Positions 26,006 through 36,900 of a DNA stretch of 64,000 nt are shown here, one piece after another. A program made the translations under genes and the position numbers. The notes under the pieces are model-generated. The model saw only the letters and a list, made by a program, of their open reading frames with translations, was not told where the DNA came from and ran no database searches. Origin of the DNA: Acanthornis magna (Eukaryota; Chordata; Aves; Passeriformes; Acanthizidae); NCBI GenBank assembly GCA_036785705.1, contig JAWUZG010000071.1, forward strand, positions 992,001 to 1,056,000. Direction: 5' to 3'. The stretch's first letter is position 1, and each line of letters starts with the position of its first letter.

Positions 26006-27069
26006 TGTGTGACAAGGTTTGGTAGCTGGGGATTACAGGGTTGGCTTCTGTGAGAAGCTGCTGAAAGCTTCCCCCACATCCAACAGATCCAATGCCAGAC
26101 AGCTCCAAGATGGTTGTGCCACTGGCCAAGGCCTCGCCCATCATCAACAGTGTCTCTGGAGTAATGTACTTAAAAAGTGTGAAAACCCCCCACCTGTGCA
26201 ACTGCAACCAGAGAGGAGTGGGACTGTGTGAGAGCACAGCTCTGCAGACACCAAGGGCAGTGAGGAATAGCGGGAAGAGGTGCTCCAGGTACTGGAGCAG
26301 AGATTCCCTGTACCCCCGGTCAAGACAATGGTGAGGCAGGCAGTCCCCCTGTCCATGTGGAGGTCCATGATGGATGCCCAGAGGAGGTTGTCACCACACC
26401 AGGAGCTCAAGATGCAGCAGACTTCTGGCAAGATGTGTGGGCTTTTAAAAGAGGAGCCTGCGCTGGAGGTTTGCTGGCAGGACCTGTGATCCTGTGAGGG
26501 ACCCACACGGCAGCAGTGTTCCTGAAGAACTGCGCACCATGGAAGGGACACACACTGGAGCAGCAGCAGAACCTGTGGGAGGGACTCACACTGGAGAAGT
26601 TTGGCAAGGACTGTCTCTCATGAGAGGGGCTCACACTGGAGAAGTTTGGGGAGGACTGTGTCCCATGAGAGGGACCCCATGCTGGAGCAGTGTAAGGAGT
26701 CCTCCCCTTGAGGGGACAGAAGTGGCAGAAACAATATGAGATGAGCTGACTGCAGCCCCCATTCCCCATCCCCCTGCACCACTGGGGAGGGAGGAGGAGG
26801 TAGCAGAGAAAATCAGGAGTAAAGTCAGGCCCAGGAAGGAGCAGGGGAGGGAGGTAAGGTGTTTTTAAGATTTGGGGGTTTTCTTCATTACCCTACTCTG
26901 CTTTTTTTCCCCCAAGTCAAGTCTGCTCTGGTAACTGCTGAATGAACACTCCCTGTCCCTATCTCAACCCACAAGCCTTTTTTAACTTTGTTTTCAGTCA
27001 AGTTGAGGAGGAGAGTGATAGGGTAGTTTTGGTGGGCACCTGGCATCCTGTCAGGGGAAACTCATCGCA
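26006..27069 (+). mobile_element. Long solo LTR, ERVL-like family of birds, plus strand
   Basis: I recognise this as the roughly 1-kb LTR of an ERVL-type endogenous retrovirus common in birds. It opens near TGTGTGACAAGG with the GTGAGAAGCTGCTGAAAGCT block and ends with TTTGGTGGGCACCTGGCATC and a degraded CA terminus near 27069. Characteristic internal blocks are CAACCAGAGAGGAGTG, the repeated CACACTGGAG units (26460-26700), GAGGAGGTAGCAGAGAAAAT and CTGTCCCTATCTCAACCCAC. The stretch between CCTACTCTG and CCCAAGTC is shorter than I expect, and no AATAAA is present there, so the polyadenylation signal appears deleted. A target-site duplication was not found. Open frames inside (26019-26231, 26144-26551 (-), 26407-26769 (-), 26494-26739) are not genes. 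Boundaries are good to roughly 10 bp. Confidence 0.85.
26581..26670 (+). repeat. 45-bp direct repeat inside the ERVL-like LTR
   Basis: Two adjacent 45-bp units (26581-26625 and 26626-26670) share CTCACACTGGAGAAGTTTGG and CATGAGA and differ at five positions. Degenerate relatives with GGACCCAC and CTGGAG spacing lie just upstream (about 26495-26580) and downstream (26671-26700). LTRs of this family carry such tandem blocks in U3; here the last two are the best matched, suggesting local duplication or homogenisation. Confidence 0.85.
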
Positions 27070-30000
27070 TGCAGCAAATTTGACTAAGGTAACTACACTG
27101 ACAGGAATATTGATTATACACCAGCTGGTTTTATCCATTTTGTATTTGAATTTATGTGCATGGTATCCTCTTCGCAGTTGCTCAAATACGCTTAGTAATG
27201 CAAAAATCCTAAATAACTTTTCAGGTAAAGATGAGTCTGTCTTTGAAACTGGAGATGAAATGATGACATGCACAAGTCAGTGACTCATCATTGCTATGCA
27301 CCATTATTGTCACCTCCACACCTAGACCAATACCTTTTGAAAGCTGCTTATTTTCAAGAACTTACATAAGTGAAATGACCAGAGGTTTACAGCATGCTTT
27401 AACTCTCTTGGAAGGATTTTTCTGTCTTCTAGCACTGTGAACTTGTGATCTCCCTTCTGTCTATCTTTTTCTTCTGGCTATGCAGTGCAGTATGTGTATT
27501 TTTTGATATTTCTATAAGATTTCTGACATCTTAATTTATTTTCATGTCCATTTGATTTGATTCCCCACTTAATTCCCTCTCCATCCTAGAGTTGGTGAGA
27601 ACTGGGTTTTATTTTGCTTTTGACAGACTAGCTCTTCAGCGACAGAATATCAATGCTGGAGAAATTGTTAGGTCTGAGTTTTTTAATTTGTGCTAAAGAG
27701 TCTGATGTGCAGAACAACTGTGAATGAACTCTAAATAGATCCTGCTTCCATTTTGCTTCTACCTTAATAGATATCAACTTTGTTAGTGTGTAGAAGTTCA
27801 ACATCAATTTTTCGAGACTACATTTTCATTGCTTGCATTCCATTTTCTTTAACATGCCTTGCTTTCTCCCCTGGTCCCCAGGCTGTATTTGATGCCACAG
27901 ATCCTGGGTTCTCTCATTTATCTGATCTTTTAACTTGCTCAGTACCTTATTTTGACAGCCTCATTTAAAAGAAGCAGTCATGTACCCCATTATTACTCAC
28001 TCCCATTGAAATCAATGCATCTTATAGGTCATCTTCAGTGCAAAGATAGCAAAAATTGGTTATCACATATATGCAGAAAAGTAATAGCTTCTACTGCTTT
28101 TTATTAAATGGTGTGTTTCAGGTTATTTATTTGCCTATATATTGTAGCCATTGAATATTATCAGTGTGTTGTACCCATTGAAAAGCTTTCCATTCCAGAG
28201 TCCACTGATTCTATACAGACCTCACTAGTGTCATTTTCCATGAGACATGTTTTTTAGAATGTAGTGATATCTGTTTACTTTTTAAAAAATTATTTCTTCT
28301 CTCTTTTTGTCTGATTTTAATTCATACTCATTTGCTTCCTGATTTCTCCCTTGTTTTAATTTAATTTATTCTTTACTGTATCCAGCTAGTTGTGCAAGTT
28401 AACTTGTGAGAGTGAAACCCTGATTTATCTCACTGAATTTTAAAAGTCTGAGGTTCCCAATTTAGGAATTTATGATAAATTAAGAAAAACCTTCAGTGAT
28501 TCAGGCTTTCTAAAATTTCAGTAGTCCCTTGAAGATGATTACTCCTCTGTACTTACTATAAAACTCCTGAAATAGGCACTTCAATTATTGAGGTGGTAGG
28601 TGGAGTGAATCTAAATGCTATTTCAAGCTTTCATACATCAGATGAATGACTGTGTTGCTGGAGAAGTTATGTCAATTGATTATCATTTTTCTAACCTGGG
28701 TTTTCTTGACTTCCAGCAACTGCATCTTGTTGCTCCTTTGATAAAACGGAATGGGATTGTTAAGCAAATTATCCAGTCTCCAAATAAACATGGATATCTG
28801 TCTTGAAAACCTCTTTTACTTTCCCACTGTTCTTTCTGCAGTGTCGACAACTTAACAGAAAGCAGCCTTCCAACAGTGCCGTAGCTGCAGGAATGAAAGT
28901 AGGTACCCTCAGTGTCTCAGCTGTTTTGTCTTCGTGTGTCCAACAATTTCATTGGGTCTCTCAGGCATTGGGGGCATAGATCCTTCTGAGCTCCTAAATA
29001 TTTTTCTCTCAAATATTGCATCTGCTCATGCAAGACTATGCCCAGTGTTTGCTGGTGAAGGCTTGATTTGTGCTCGGCTGTTCTCAGCCGTGTGCTGTTG
29101 GCATGGGGCCATGGAACTCTGCAGCGCTGTCCCCCTTCTGCAGAAGTCTCTCAAATTATGACAGTTTACCATTTCTGTTTTGTTCCATTTTAAGAAGACA
29201 AAATACTTGAATCCCAAACTATACCTTGATGCTGTTTGGGCAAATTATGTCTATAGAATTAAGCCCTAAGAAATAAATCCTCAGTGGCAGTCAGTGCCTC
29301 ACCTTGAGGAAGCCATTCTGCAGTAGTTTTACCTGAGTTGAGTAGCAATGGAAGAACTGATACAAAGTACAGTATGCATTATGTGAGACAAACTTTCTGT
29401 AACTATAGTAATCCTAATTTCAGAATCCATTCCTGTGCACAATATAATATTCCAGGACAAACTAATGCACATACATTTCAGAATTGCTCTATATCCCTGT
29501 TCACAGAACCAGAAAATCTCTCTAATGTTCAAGTAATTTTTTTTATTTATAAATTATGCTGATCCAAATGTTACTTTCTAGCCACAGGGCTCTGATGCAG
29601 CTGTTACTGTCTCACTTACACCCTTAAGTCTTTTTCCTGGACATTCCTGTCATCTGAAAACCATATGTACTTTCTAAAGAACATATTTATAGCCTTTAAG
29701 TGATTCATTGAACCAGCATACTTTTGTTTCCTGTTTTTCTGCTAACTTCAAGGTAGCATTTGCTGCAGTGCAGAAATGAAAAACAAGAGCATCATGTTAC
29801 CCATTGTTTATACATTGAATCAATACTTCTAATGCAGATGTGAGCTCTGTATTGCATGTGGACTTTCTGTCTACCTTGTTCATGATTACAGAAGATTAGA
29901 ATTGGAGACACCTGCTTCTACCAGGCTAACAGTTTTCATGGGATTCATATAACACTTTCATTTCTGCAGGTAGACACCAATCATATTATAATTTACTGTA

Positions 30001-33000
30001 GTGTGTAGTTTTTTTAGTTTTCTCTAATGCTGAAGCATACAAAAAAGTGCCCACCCAGTAACCTCCAAAAATCTTCTCTCTATAACAGAGTGCATAGGCA
30101 AATGTATTTGTGTTAATAATTTTCAGCAGTGTAAATTTCCTGAAGCTATTATCTCACATCAGCACCAGAACAAACATGGGCACTGACCAAAGCCTGTCTG
30201 TTCCCTTTTGCAGCTGACAGCCCAGGGTTTCAGCTGTCCAGGAGCAAGATCCACTTTGGTGAAGCTCAGTTTGGTGACTTTAATCCAGAATTTCAGAAGA
30301 AAAAAATATTCTTGAGCTGCAAGTTAATTCATAGGCTAAAACAATGTGACAGTAGGAAATTTAAGAAAAAATAATGATAATTTAAAAAAAAAGACACAAC
30401 TTCTTATTGAGCTAGTATTAGTAAGCCAGAAAGTCTGGAAAAAGCAGACAGAAGAAAAGATATAAAATCATGAGGGGGGAAAAAAAAGCAGAGTTGGAGG
30501 GTTAGTTCAGGTTTTCAAGATAAGCCATTTCCAATGAGTGATGGAAGCCAACACTTCCCTGCTGACCTCTAAGCCATCAGTCACCAACAATCATTCCTCA
30601 AATGCCTTTGTCGGGGTCTTGAAGAAATTGATGCTTAACCTTATATCGTTTTAGTCTTGCCTTTCTACTGTGTAAATAACTGCTACATACTCATGAATAG
30701 TTCATGAACTTGCATTCAGAAAGTCTGCATGTAGTAGAAGACACTCAAATCAAATTGTTCAGGTATTATGCCTGTTTTAAACATAGGCAACAGCAAATGT
30801 CTTATCTCTGTTGGGCTGCTTGGAGACATATACAGACACTGGTCTTTATAGATTATTTCTTATTAGTAATTCAGCTGTGTGAATTGTTTGACACTGGTAG
30901 AAATTAGATGAAGTGATGAAAAGCAGTGATCCAGATGTCATTTAGATGTATCTATTCCAGCAAATTAGTTTCCTACCTGTTTTCTCAAAAGCTCTAGAAT
31001 GGGTTTCAATATTACCATGCTCTGGGAAAATTTAAAAACAAAAGCTCATGTTAGAGAGGAAAGAATTCTTTGAACATAGCCTGCCCAGTGGGATACTTTG
31101 TTAGCTTTATCGATAAATTCCAAAGGATTGTCATTGTCATCTCTACTGCTAACAAATGTGGAATTTGAGCCTGTGTATCTGTGTACATCTGTGTATGTGT
31201 GTGCATGCACAAAGGTAAAGGTAGCTGTAACAGAAATCCTTGCACTCTTCCAGTCATTTGTCACCCACAGAATATGTTCCTATGCACACTGAAGCATATT
31301 AATATTTCCAGTGGGAAAAGGGAGTCTTTCAAATGAACACTAACAGCCAAATGCTAGGATTATCACTTGTCCTCTGTAATTATAATGTAATTGACATCCT
31401 ACATTATATTTCCATTTCAGAGAAACAAGGAGCCCTATTCAGCAGCTGTGCAATCACTCTCCAATTACCACTTCCATTTAGTCTACATAGATGCTCCTGG
31501 TAGCCCAGGTTTTAGATTTCACTTCTTTATTAGTATAAAACAGATTCATTTTAAAGGTCAGTAATTATGCAAGTGAATGACATTTTTATAGGCAGAAAAA
31601 AATTTTACATTAATTCCTGAAATTATGATAGCCAGTTCAGTGCAAACTGTCCTATCAACAAAGGAATCTAATAACAGAGCTACCGTCATGATTAGTTTTG
31701 GCTTAGATCTAAGACAGTGCTTACAGCAGTTTCATGCATGCAATATCACCTACGAGTTTTCTTCATGTAGTTGTAGTCAGCATATCTGTGAAAATAAACT
31801 ATTCAATAGTATTACCTTTTTAACCAAAGGAATAGGCCAAACTCATCCACTTTTATTGTGTCTACTTTGTCAGATAGTTTTGCCTCTGGAAACTAACAAA
31901 TTAATTGTTTCTAATTCAGGCAATTTTCCTCTTAAAAATGTGAGTCCTGAAGGGGAAGCAAATGATATCATCACAGGAGCAGGAAGTCAAGTTCTTGAGT
32001 GAATTATAACTGTGGAAATTTTAGTTCTGTATTTAGAATACAATCTGAAGAGGGTGATTTTCATTGATTTGGAGAACAAATAACACAGTCTTGATGACTT
32101 AGAGAACTTAACAGAAGTTATGACCCCTGAAGGCTGCAAAAGACTGTGAAGACTCCCATGCAGCATATGCAACCCAGCTCTCAAGCACATAAAGTTTCCA
32201 TTAATACTAAGACAGAGCCAATGTGGTCTAAAAGAAAAAAAGAGTAATGAAAAATACAAAATACAGAATTATTGAGAGGCAAATATTAGACTAAGACGAT
32301 ATTACATACTCAATAAAGGCCACTGCAGGTCTGATTTTTTCTGAAGCAATCTGAAATATTTAGTATTACCTCAGAGTTAAGACACAAGGGGAAAAAAAAC
32401 CCCTTCTTTAAAATGGTGAATGAAGAATAAAAAGAATGGCACACTTATTTTTCTATTCAAGTTTTGTAGAAATGTTCTAATAAAATGCACATTCTGTATG
32501 TCCTTCATGTTAAACTATTGAGATGGAATTTCTCTAGGCAGCTTTCTATTTAATGTAACAGAAAATTTATTTATTATCTTTGAAAGGATAGGTTTTATAT
32601 TTATTTATTGGTGCAATCAGATTTATTTTATATCTTTAATTTGTGAAAACACTTTAATAGAAGGGCCCCATTTTCATTTATCCTGCAGTTCTAACAGAAA
32701 ACCCTCTCTGGGAACTGCTAGGTAATCTAATGTAGTTTCAAAACCTGGCATAAATGAAGATGAAAATACGTGGATCAGAAAGATAAAGGAAATGCTGCTT
32801 GAAAAGAAATGTCTCAGTAACAGAAAGGTAAGGGTTTAGATTTTCTCCAAAATATTAGCACTTCATGTGGCATATAAATTGTATAGTCCATATGCCATTA
32901 AAGAAGTATAGGGATTTCTCAGGGAAATATCATGTCTGAGTATCAGCATCTGTGCTGCTTTCAGATTTACTTTGCTTGGACAGTGAAAAAGTGTCTATCC

Positions 33001-33437
33001 AGGTATTTTGAAGATATTTTTAGCCTTAAGTCTTATTTTTGAACCTCTGTACAAGCAGTCTGTAATTTGGACCTATTTTCTACCATGTTTGCCAGCTGTA
33101 TACTCGACATGGGTGCCTTGCTGAAAGATCACAGATTCCAGTTCTTAAATTTGCTGTCACATGGACTGCGCTGTGGAGTTCATTAAATGAGCTTTATGAG
33201 TATGGACACTCACTGTCGGTTCTTATTTGTGTCTTAAGCCCACCAATAAAATAATGTACTTTATTCACCAGACCTTTTCCTTTATAAGTCCAGCATTCTA
33301 CAGTTGTGCAATCACTCATTTATTTATTTTACTTCCAAGTGAAGTAGTCTGATTAGTAAAAATTCTGGTGAATGAGTTAGAGATCTTTAAATATCCTACA
33401 TAAAAGCTTTTAAATTTGTTGATACAGAATTTCCCCG
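27070..33437. other. Unique AT-rich sequence with one exon-like segment
   Basis: No recognised transposon. Open frames such as 31625-32002 (+, 125 codons) and 31987-32259 (-) have no signature. The one segment with a good splice context is at 28842-28898 and is listed separately. An interrupted TG-rich stretch lies at about 31168-31208, and there is an A8 run at 30479-30487. Confidence 0.45.
28842..28898 (+). CDS. Candidate 57-nt exon (unconfirmed)
   Basis: A strong acceptor context (pyrimidine tract followed by TTCTTTCTGCAG, ending at 28841) and a good donor (AAA then GTAGGT, starting at 28899) bracket exactly 57 nt. Of the three frames, only the first is open; the other two contain stops. 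That frame gives 19 codons beginning Cys-Arg-Gln-Leu-Asn-Arg-Lys and ending Gly-Met-Lys. A length divisible by three with phase-0 ends would suit a skippable cassette exon in a long-intron gene. I do not recognise the peptide, see no partner exon in the window, and such a bracket can arise by chance in 64 kb. A non-coding RNA exon is also possible. Confidence 0.2.
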
Positions 33438-33971
33438 TGCTGTGGTTTAACCCCAGCTGTTAACTAAGCCCCAGATATTTGCCTGCTCAATTTCCCTCCT
33501 CTCCCTGGTGCGGTGGGGGAGGGAATCAGAGGAGCAAAAGTGAGAAAACTCATGGGTTGAGATAAGGACAATTTAACAGGAAAAGTAAAACAGAGGAATT
33601 CATTCGCCATGCCCCATGGGCAGGCAGGTGCTCAGCCATCCTCAGGAAAGCAGGGATCCTCCCTAAGGGTGCCTTGGGAAAGCAAATGGCATCAGTCAGA
33701 ACATCCCCACACCCTTCTTCCTTCTTTCCCAGCTTTCTATGCTGAGCATGGCACCAAATGGTGTGGGATATCCCTTTGGTCAGTTGGGGTCAGCTGTCCC
33801 AGATGTGTCCCCTCAGCCTCCTCACTGGTGGGGAGGGGGGAGAAGCAGGAAAGGCTCAGCAATAATGAAAGCATACCTGAATTATCAACACTCCTTCCAA
33901 CACAAATTCAAAACATAACCCCATACCAGCTACCATGAAGAAAATTAACTCTACCTCAGACAAAACCAGCA
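33438..33971 (-). mobile_element. Solo LTR, same family as the 5.1-kb LTR, minus strand (copy 2)
   Basis: On the minus strand it begins TGCTGGTTTTGTCTGAGG and ends GGGGTTAAACCACAGCA. It aligns block by block with 5076-5657, including the CCCATGGGCAGGCAGGTG block, the GATATCCC block and the TGACCAAAGG-type block, all in the same order and orientation. It is about 50 bp shorter than copy 1 and its TATA region is degraded (CATAGAAAG). The terminal inverted repeats TGCTGGTTT and TGCTGTGGTTT are visible. No internal retroviral sequence flanks it, and no clear target-site duplication is seen. The plus-strand frame 33609-33938 is a shadow. Confidence 0.82.
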
Positions 33972-36900
33972 CATTCAGTTTCACTAATTTTTTCTCTTAT
34001 TCTAGATAAAATAATTTAAATCACACAAATACTACATTCTCTGTAAAATTTACTGGATACATGATGGGAATTTATTTATAAAACAACTATAGCTTGGTCT
34101 GCATAAAGTATTAAAAATCTCTGCCCAGACTGTTTTATCTGTATTTATTCTTTGAATATGTTTCTGGACAGATCTACATGCCAGGGAAATGGTGATGAAA
34201 AGACTGCTGTCAAATACAGTCATGCTGACGAAAACTGAAAAACTACTTACTTAATTTAATCCTGTAATGACCTTAATTTTATTAATACTAGACTTGATGC
34301 AATTGCTCCTGGAGAGTCACAGTACTATTTTCTTGTACTGGAAAATCATGTTCCTAGACGAGTCAGCTATGGTTTTGGAGCTATCCACACACTTTGTTGA
34401 AAGGATTCTAGGGAAGTTTGAATTAGCATTCCAGTTTCTCAATCTCAGTCACGATACCAAACTTTCTGAATTACATAGTAGTTCCTCACGTTCATATTGT
34501 CATTACCTATTGATAACCTGTGCTCAGGGGTCAGATCAAAACGAAGTAGGATTCTTCTTTCAAATTTTGATAGCTATAATAGCAAACTAATTTGAAAGTT
34601 AGGAACAAGGAAATATTGGTAGGTAAAGGGAATAAAAATATTCACTCTTTGGTTAAAATTGCTTTGTCATAGTGAATGGCATTGTTTGCCTTGAATAACA
34701 TTATATAAATACTGATGAGTGAGTAATCTTTTAAATTCTTAAGTGTGAAGTCTTTCCATTAATCTGTATTAAAAATGTCATATATGTATATGTCATACAA
34801 GTTTCTTTTTTTTGTCTTCTATGCAACTACTTCCTTTCAATATTTATGATAACAGGTAAAAATAAGCTCTATATATTATGATTTTCATGTAGAGAAGTAC
34901 AATTTAAGAATCAAGATATAATATTGTCTTCTATATCATTCTTGCACCTGTTAATAGAGTTTTCTTTTACAACATCACTTTTTTTTAGCTTGAAATATCT
35001 GGTAAATTTCAATTAAAATTTTTATTTTTATCTCACTCAACTCTGAGTAACAAATTTTCCTAGTGACGAATTTAATGAGCATGATCTTGGAAATTTCCCT
35101 ATGCAATATACTTTCCTTTCTTATATTCAGTTTTGCATCCTCTGCCTGAAAATGATCTGCAATGACATGATCTTTTTACTCCAATGACATTTAAAGATAA
35201 GTACAATCAGGGACATCTTAGGCTTTTTGGAAAATATATTCCAGAATCAAAAGAATTAACACTAAAATGTATCAAATTAGAATATGATCTATCTGAAATA
35301 ATGCGTGGTAGGTGTTCAGAGAATGGAGCCAATTTGCTCATCTTAAAGTAAAATTACTGTCACCATGTGGTTTTTCTGACTGAATCATTCAACTTCTTTT
35401 GTCACACATACTTTGGCTGATAAAATAATATTCCATTCTCACAATGTTCTATATTAGTAAGCCTCCCATTGTTTTACACAGTGATATTTCTAAGATGAGC
35501 AAACTGCTCACTGAGAAAAGATGCTTCTCCTTTTATCAGACCATTAGGAATAAAATCTTGATCACCCGATCCTACTTGTTGCTTTCTCAAAGAGTTTATG
35601 TACCATGGTAACCAAAGAAATTGTACTGCATAATTTAAATAAATAAAACAGGGACTTTCATTAAGAATCTCAGTGGTAGATCGAACTGTTTAGAAAAGTT
35701 ATATTAAAACTGGAAAATTTCCTCTTTCTTTGCTGTTTTTTAATCCATCTAAATTGTTGGTTGGTTGAGTTGACGAAAGAAACTCTGATATCCATTCGGA
35801 ATGGATGAGAGAGTAAGAATTTGGTGTATAATACAATTTGCTTTATCTTAGATGGTCAGACATGGCAGCAAATTTCTGATTTCACAGAAGTCACCAGAAG
35901 ACACTGACATTCCCATGAGCCATTGCAAGGGGTGGATGACAAACCTTTAAAACAGGAAAGAAGGCATAACCCAAACTTTCTAAGATTGTGCTAGTTCCAT
36001 TGGGAAGCTCTGCCATCTTGTGTTCAATTAGAAGATAAATCTGGTTTCCCCGGAGGACAGGAAGTGGAGAGCTTTGTGAGTTCTTACATTTTCTAAAATA
36101 AATGCAGACATAAACACATTGGCTTGTGATTGCATTGTAATGGTAAACTCTTAGACCAGCTCTTCTTTATGAGCATGGGTGGTACGTTTAATGTCACACA
36201 TGAGTTTCTGTTAGTTTGTCAAACTCCAGATTGCCTAAACTGGACAAGATTAATGCCTTTGTGATAGGTAATGTTACTAGCCACCCGAGCTTGTCTTTAG
36301 ATTTACAGGATTATGGCACCACTTAGAGAGTTCACTGCTGCAGATTCCCTCTAACAAGTCAGGAAAAAAAGTACTTCTTTACTTACTGAAATGTTGGTCA
36401 TAAATTGAATCAGGTTATCACTCATTTGTGGTAAAAAATTGAATCATGTCAGTCATTAATGGATTAGCTGAAAATGCTATTAAGGTACAGACAGATATTG
36501 TGAGTGACTTCTGGAGCCTGCAGCAAGAAAGATTAAAAGTACTGCTTCTGAAGAATCCCTCTGAAGTCCTTCTACAGATGGAACTTATGTGAAAACATAG
36601 GAGGTTATGTAACAAAAAACAAGGGACAATATTAACTTGCTAGAGATACAAAGCAGAAAAAAAGCTATTAGGGAGACAAGGTAAAGGTCATATTTTTTAA
36701 TGAGATCAAACTAAAGCTTTTAGCCACACAAGTAGATCTGACATTAAAAGAGCAAACAAGTTTATTAAATAGTAAGAATATTTGCAAATACAATATACAA
36801 TTAGCGGGAAAATAAGAGAGCAGGTTGAAAGAGCCTCTGGAGCAAAGAGGAACAGTATTTTTGGACCAGTATGAGATTATTTGTACATAGGTTTGGGGGA

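Noticed and set aside
26019..26769. Several overlapping open frames of 69-135 codons on both strands
   Set aside because: All fall in the ERVL-like LTR, and their apparent repeats come from the 45-bp DNA units rather than from a repeat protein.
30213..30375. Segment after a TTTTGCAG acceptor-like site with an open frame ending at TAA
   Set aside because: The acceptor is followed by an open frame, but there is no donor, polyadenylation signal or recognisable peptide, and the 3' part is simple A-rich DNA.
31625..32002. 125-codon plus-strand open frame
   Set aside because: No recognised motif, no splice or promoter context, and composition like the flanks; such a length is not rare by chance over 64 kb in six frames.
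34267..34590. 107-codon plus-strand open frame rich in Leu and Ser
   Set aside because: No family signature and no supporting signals; treated as chance.
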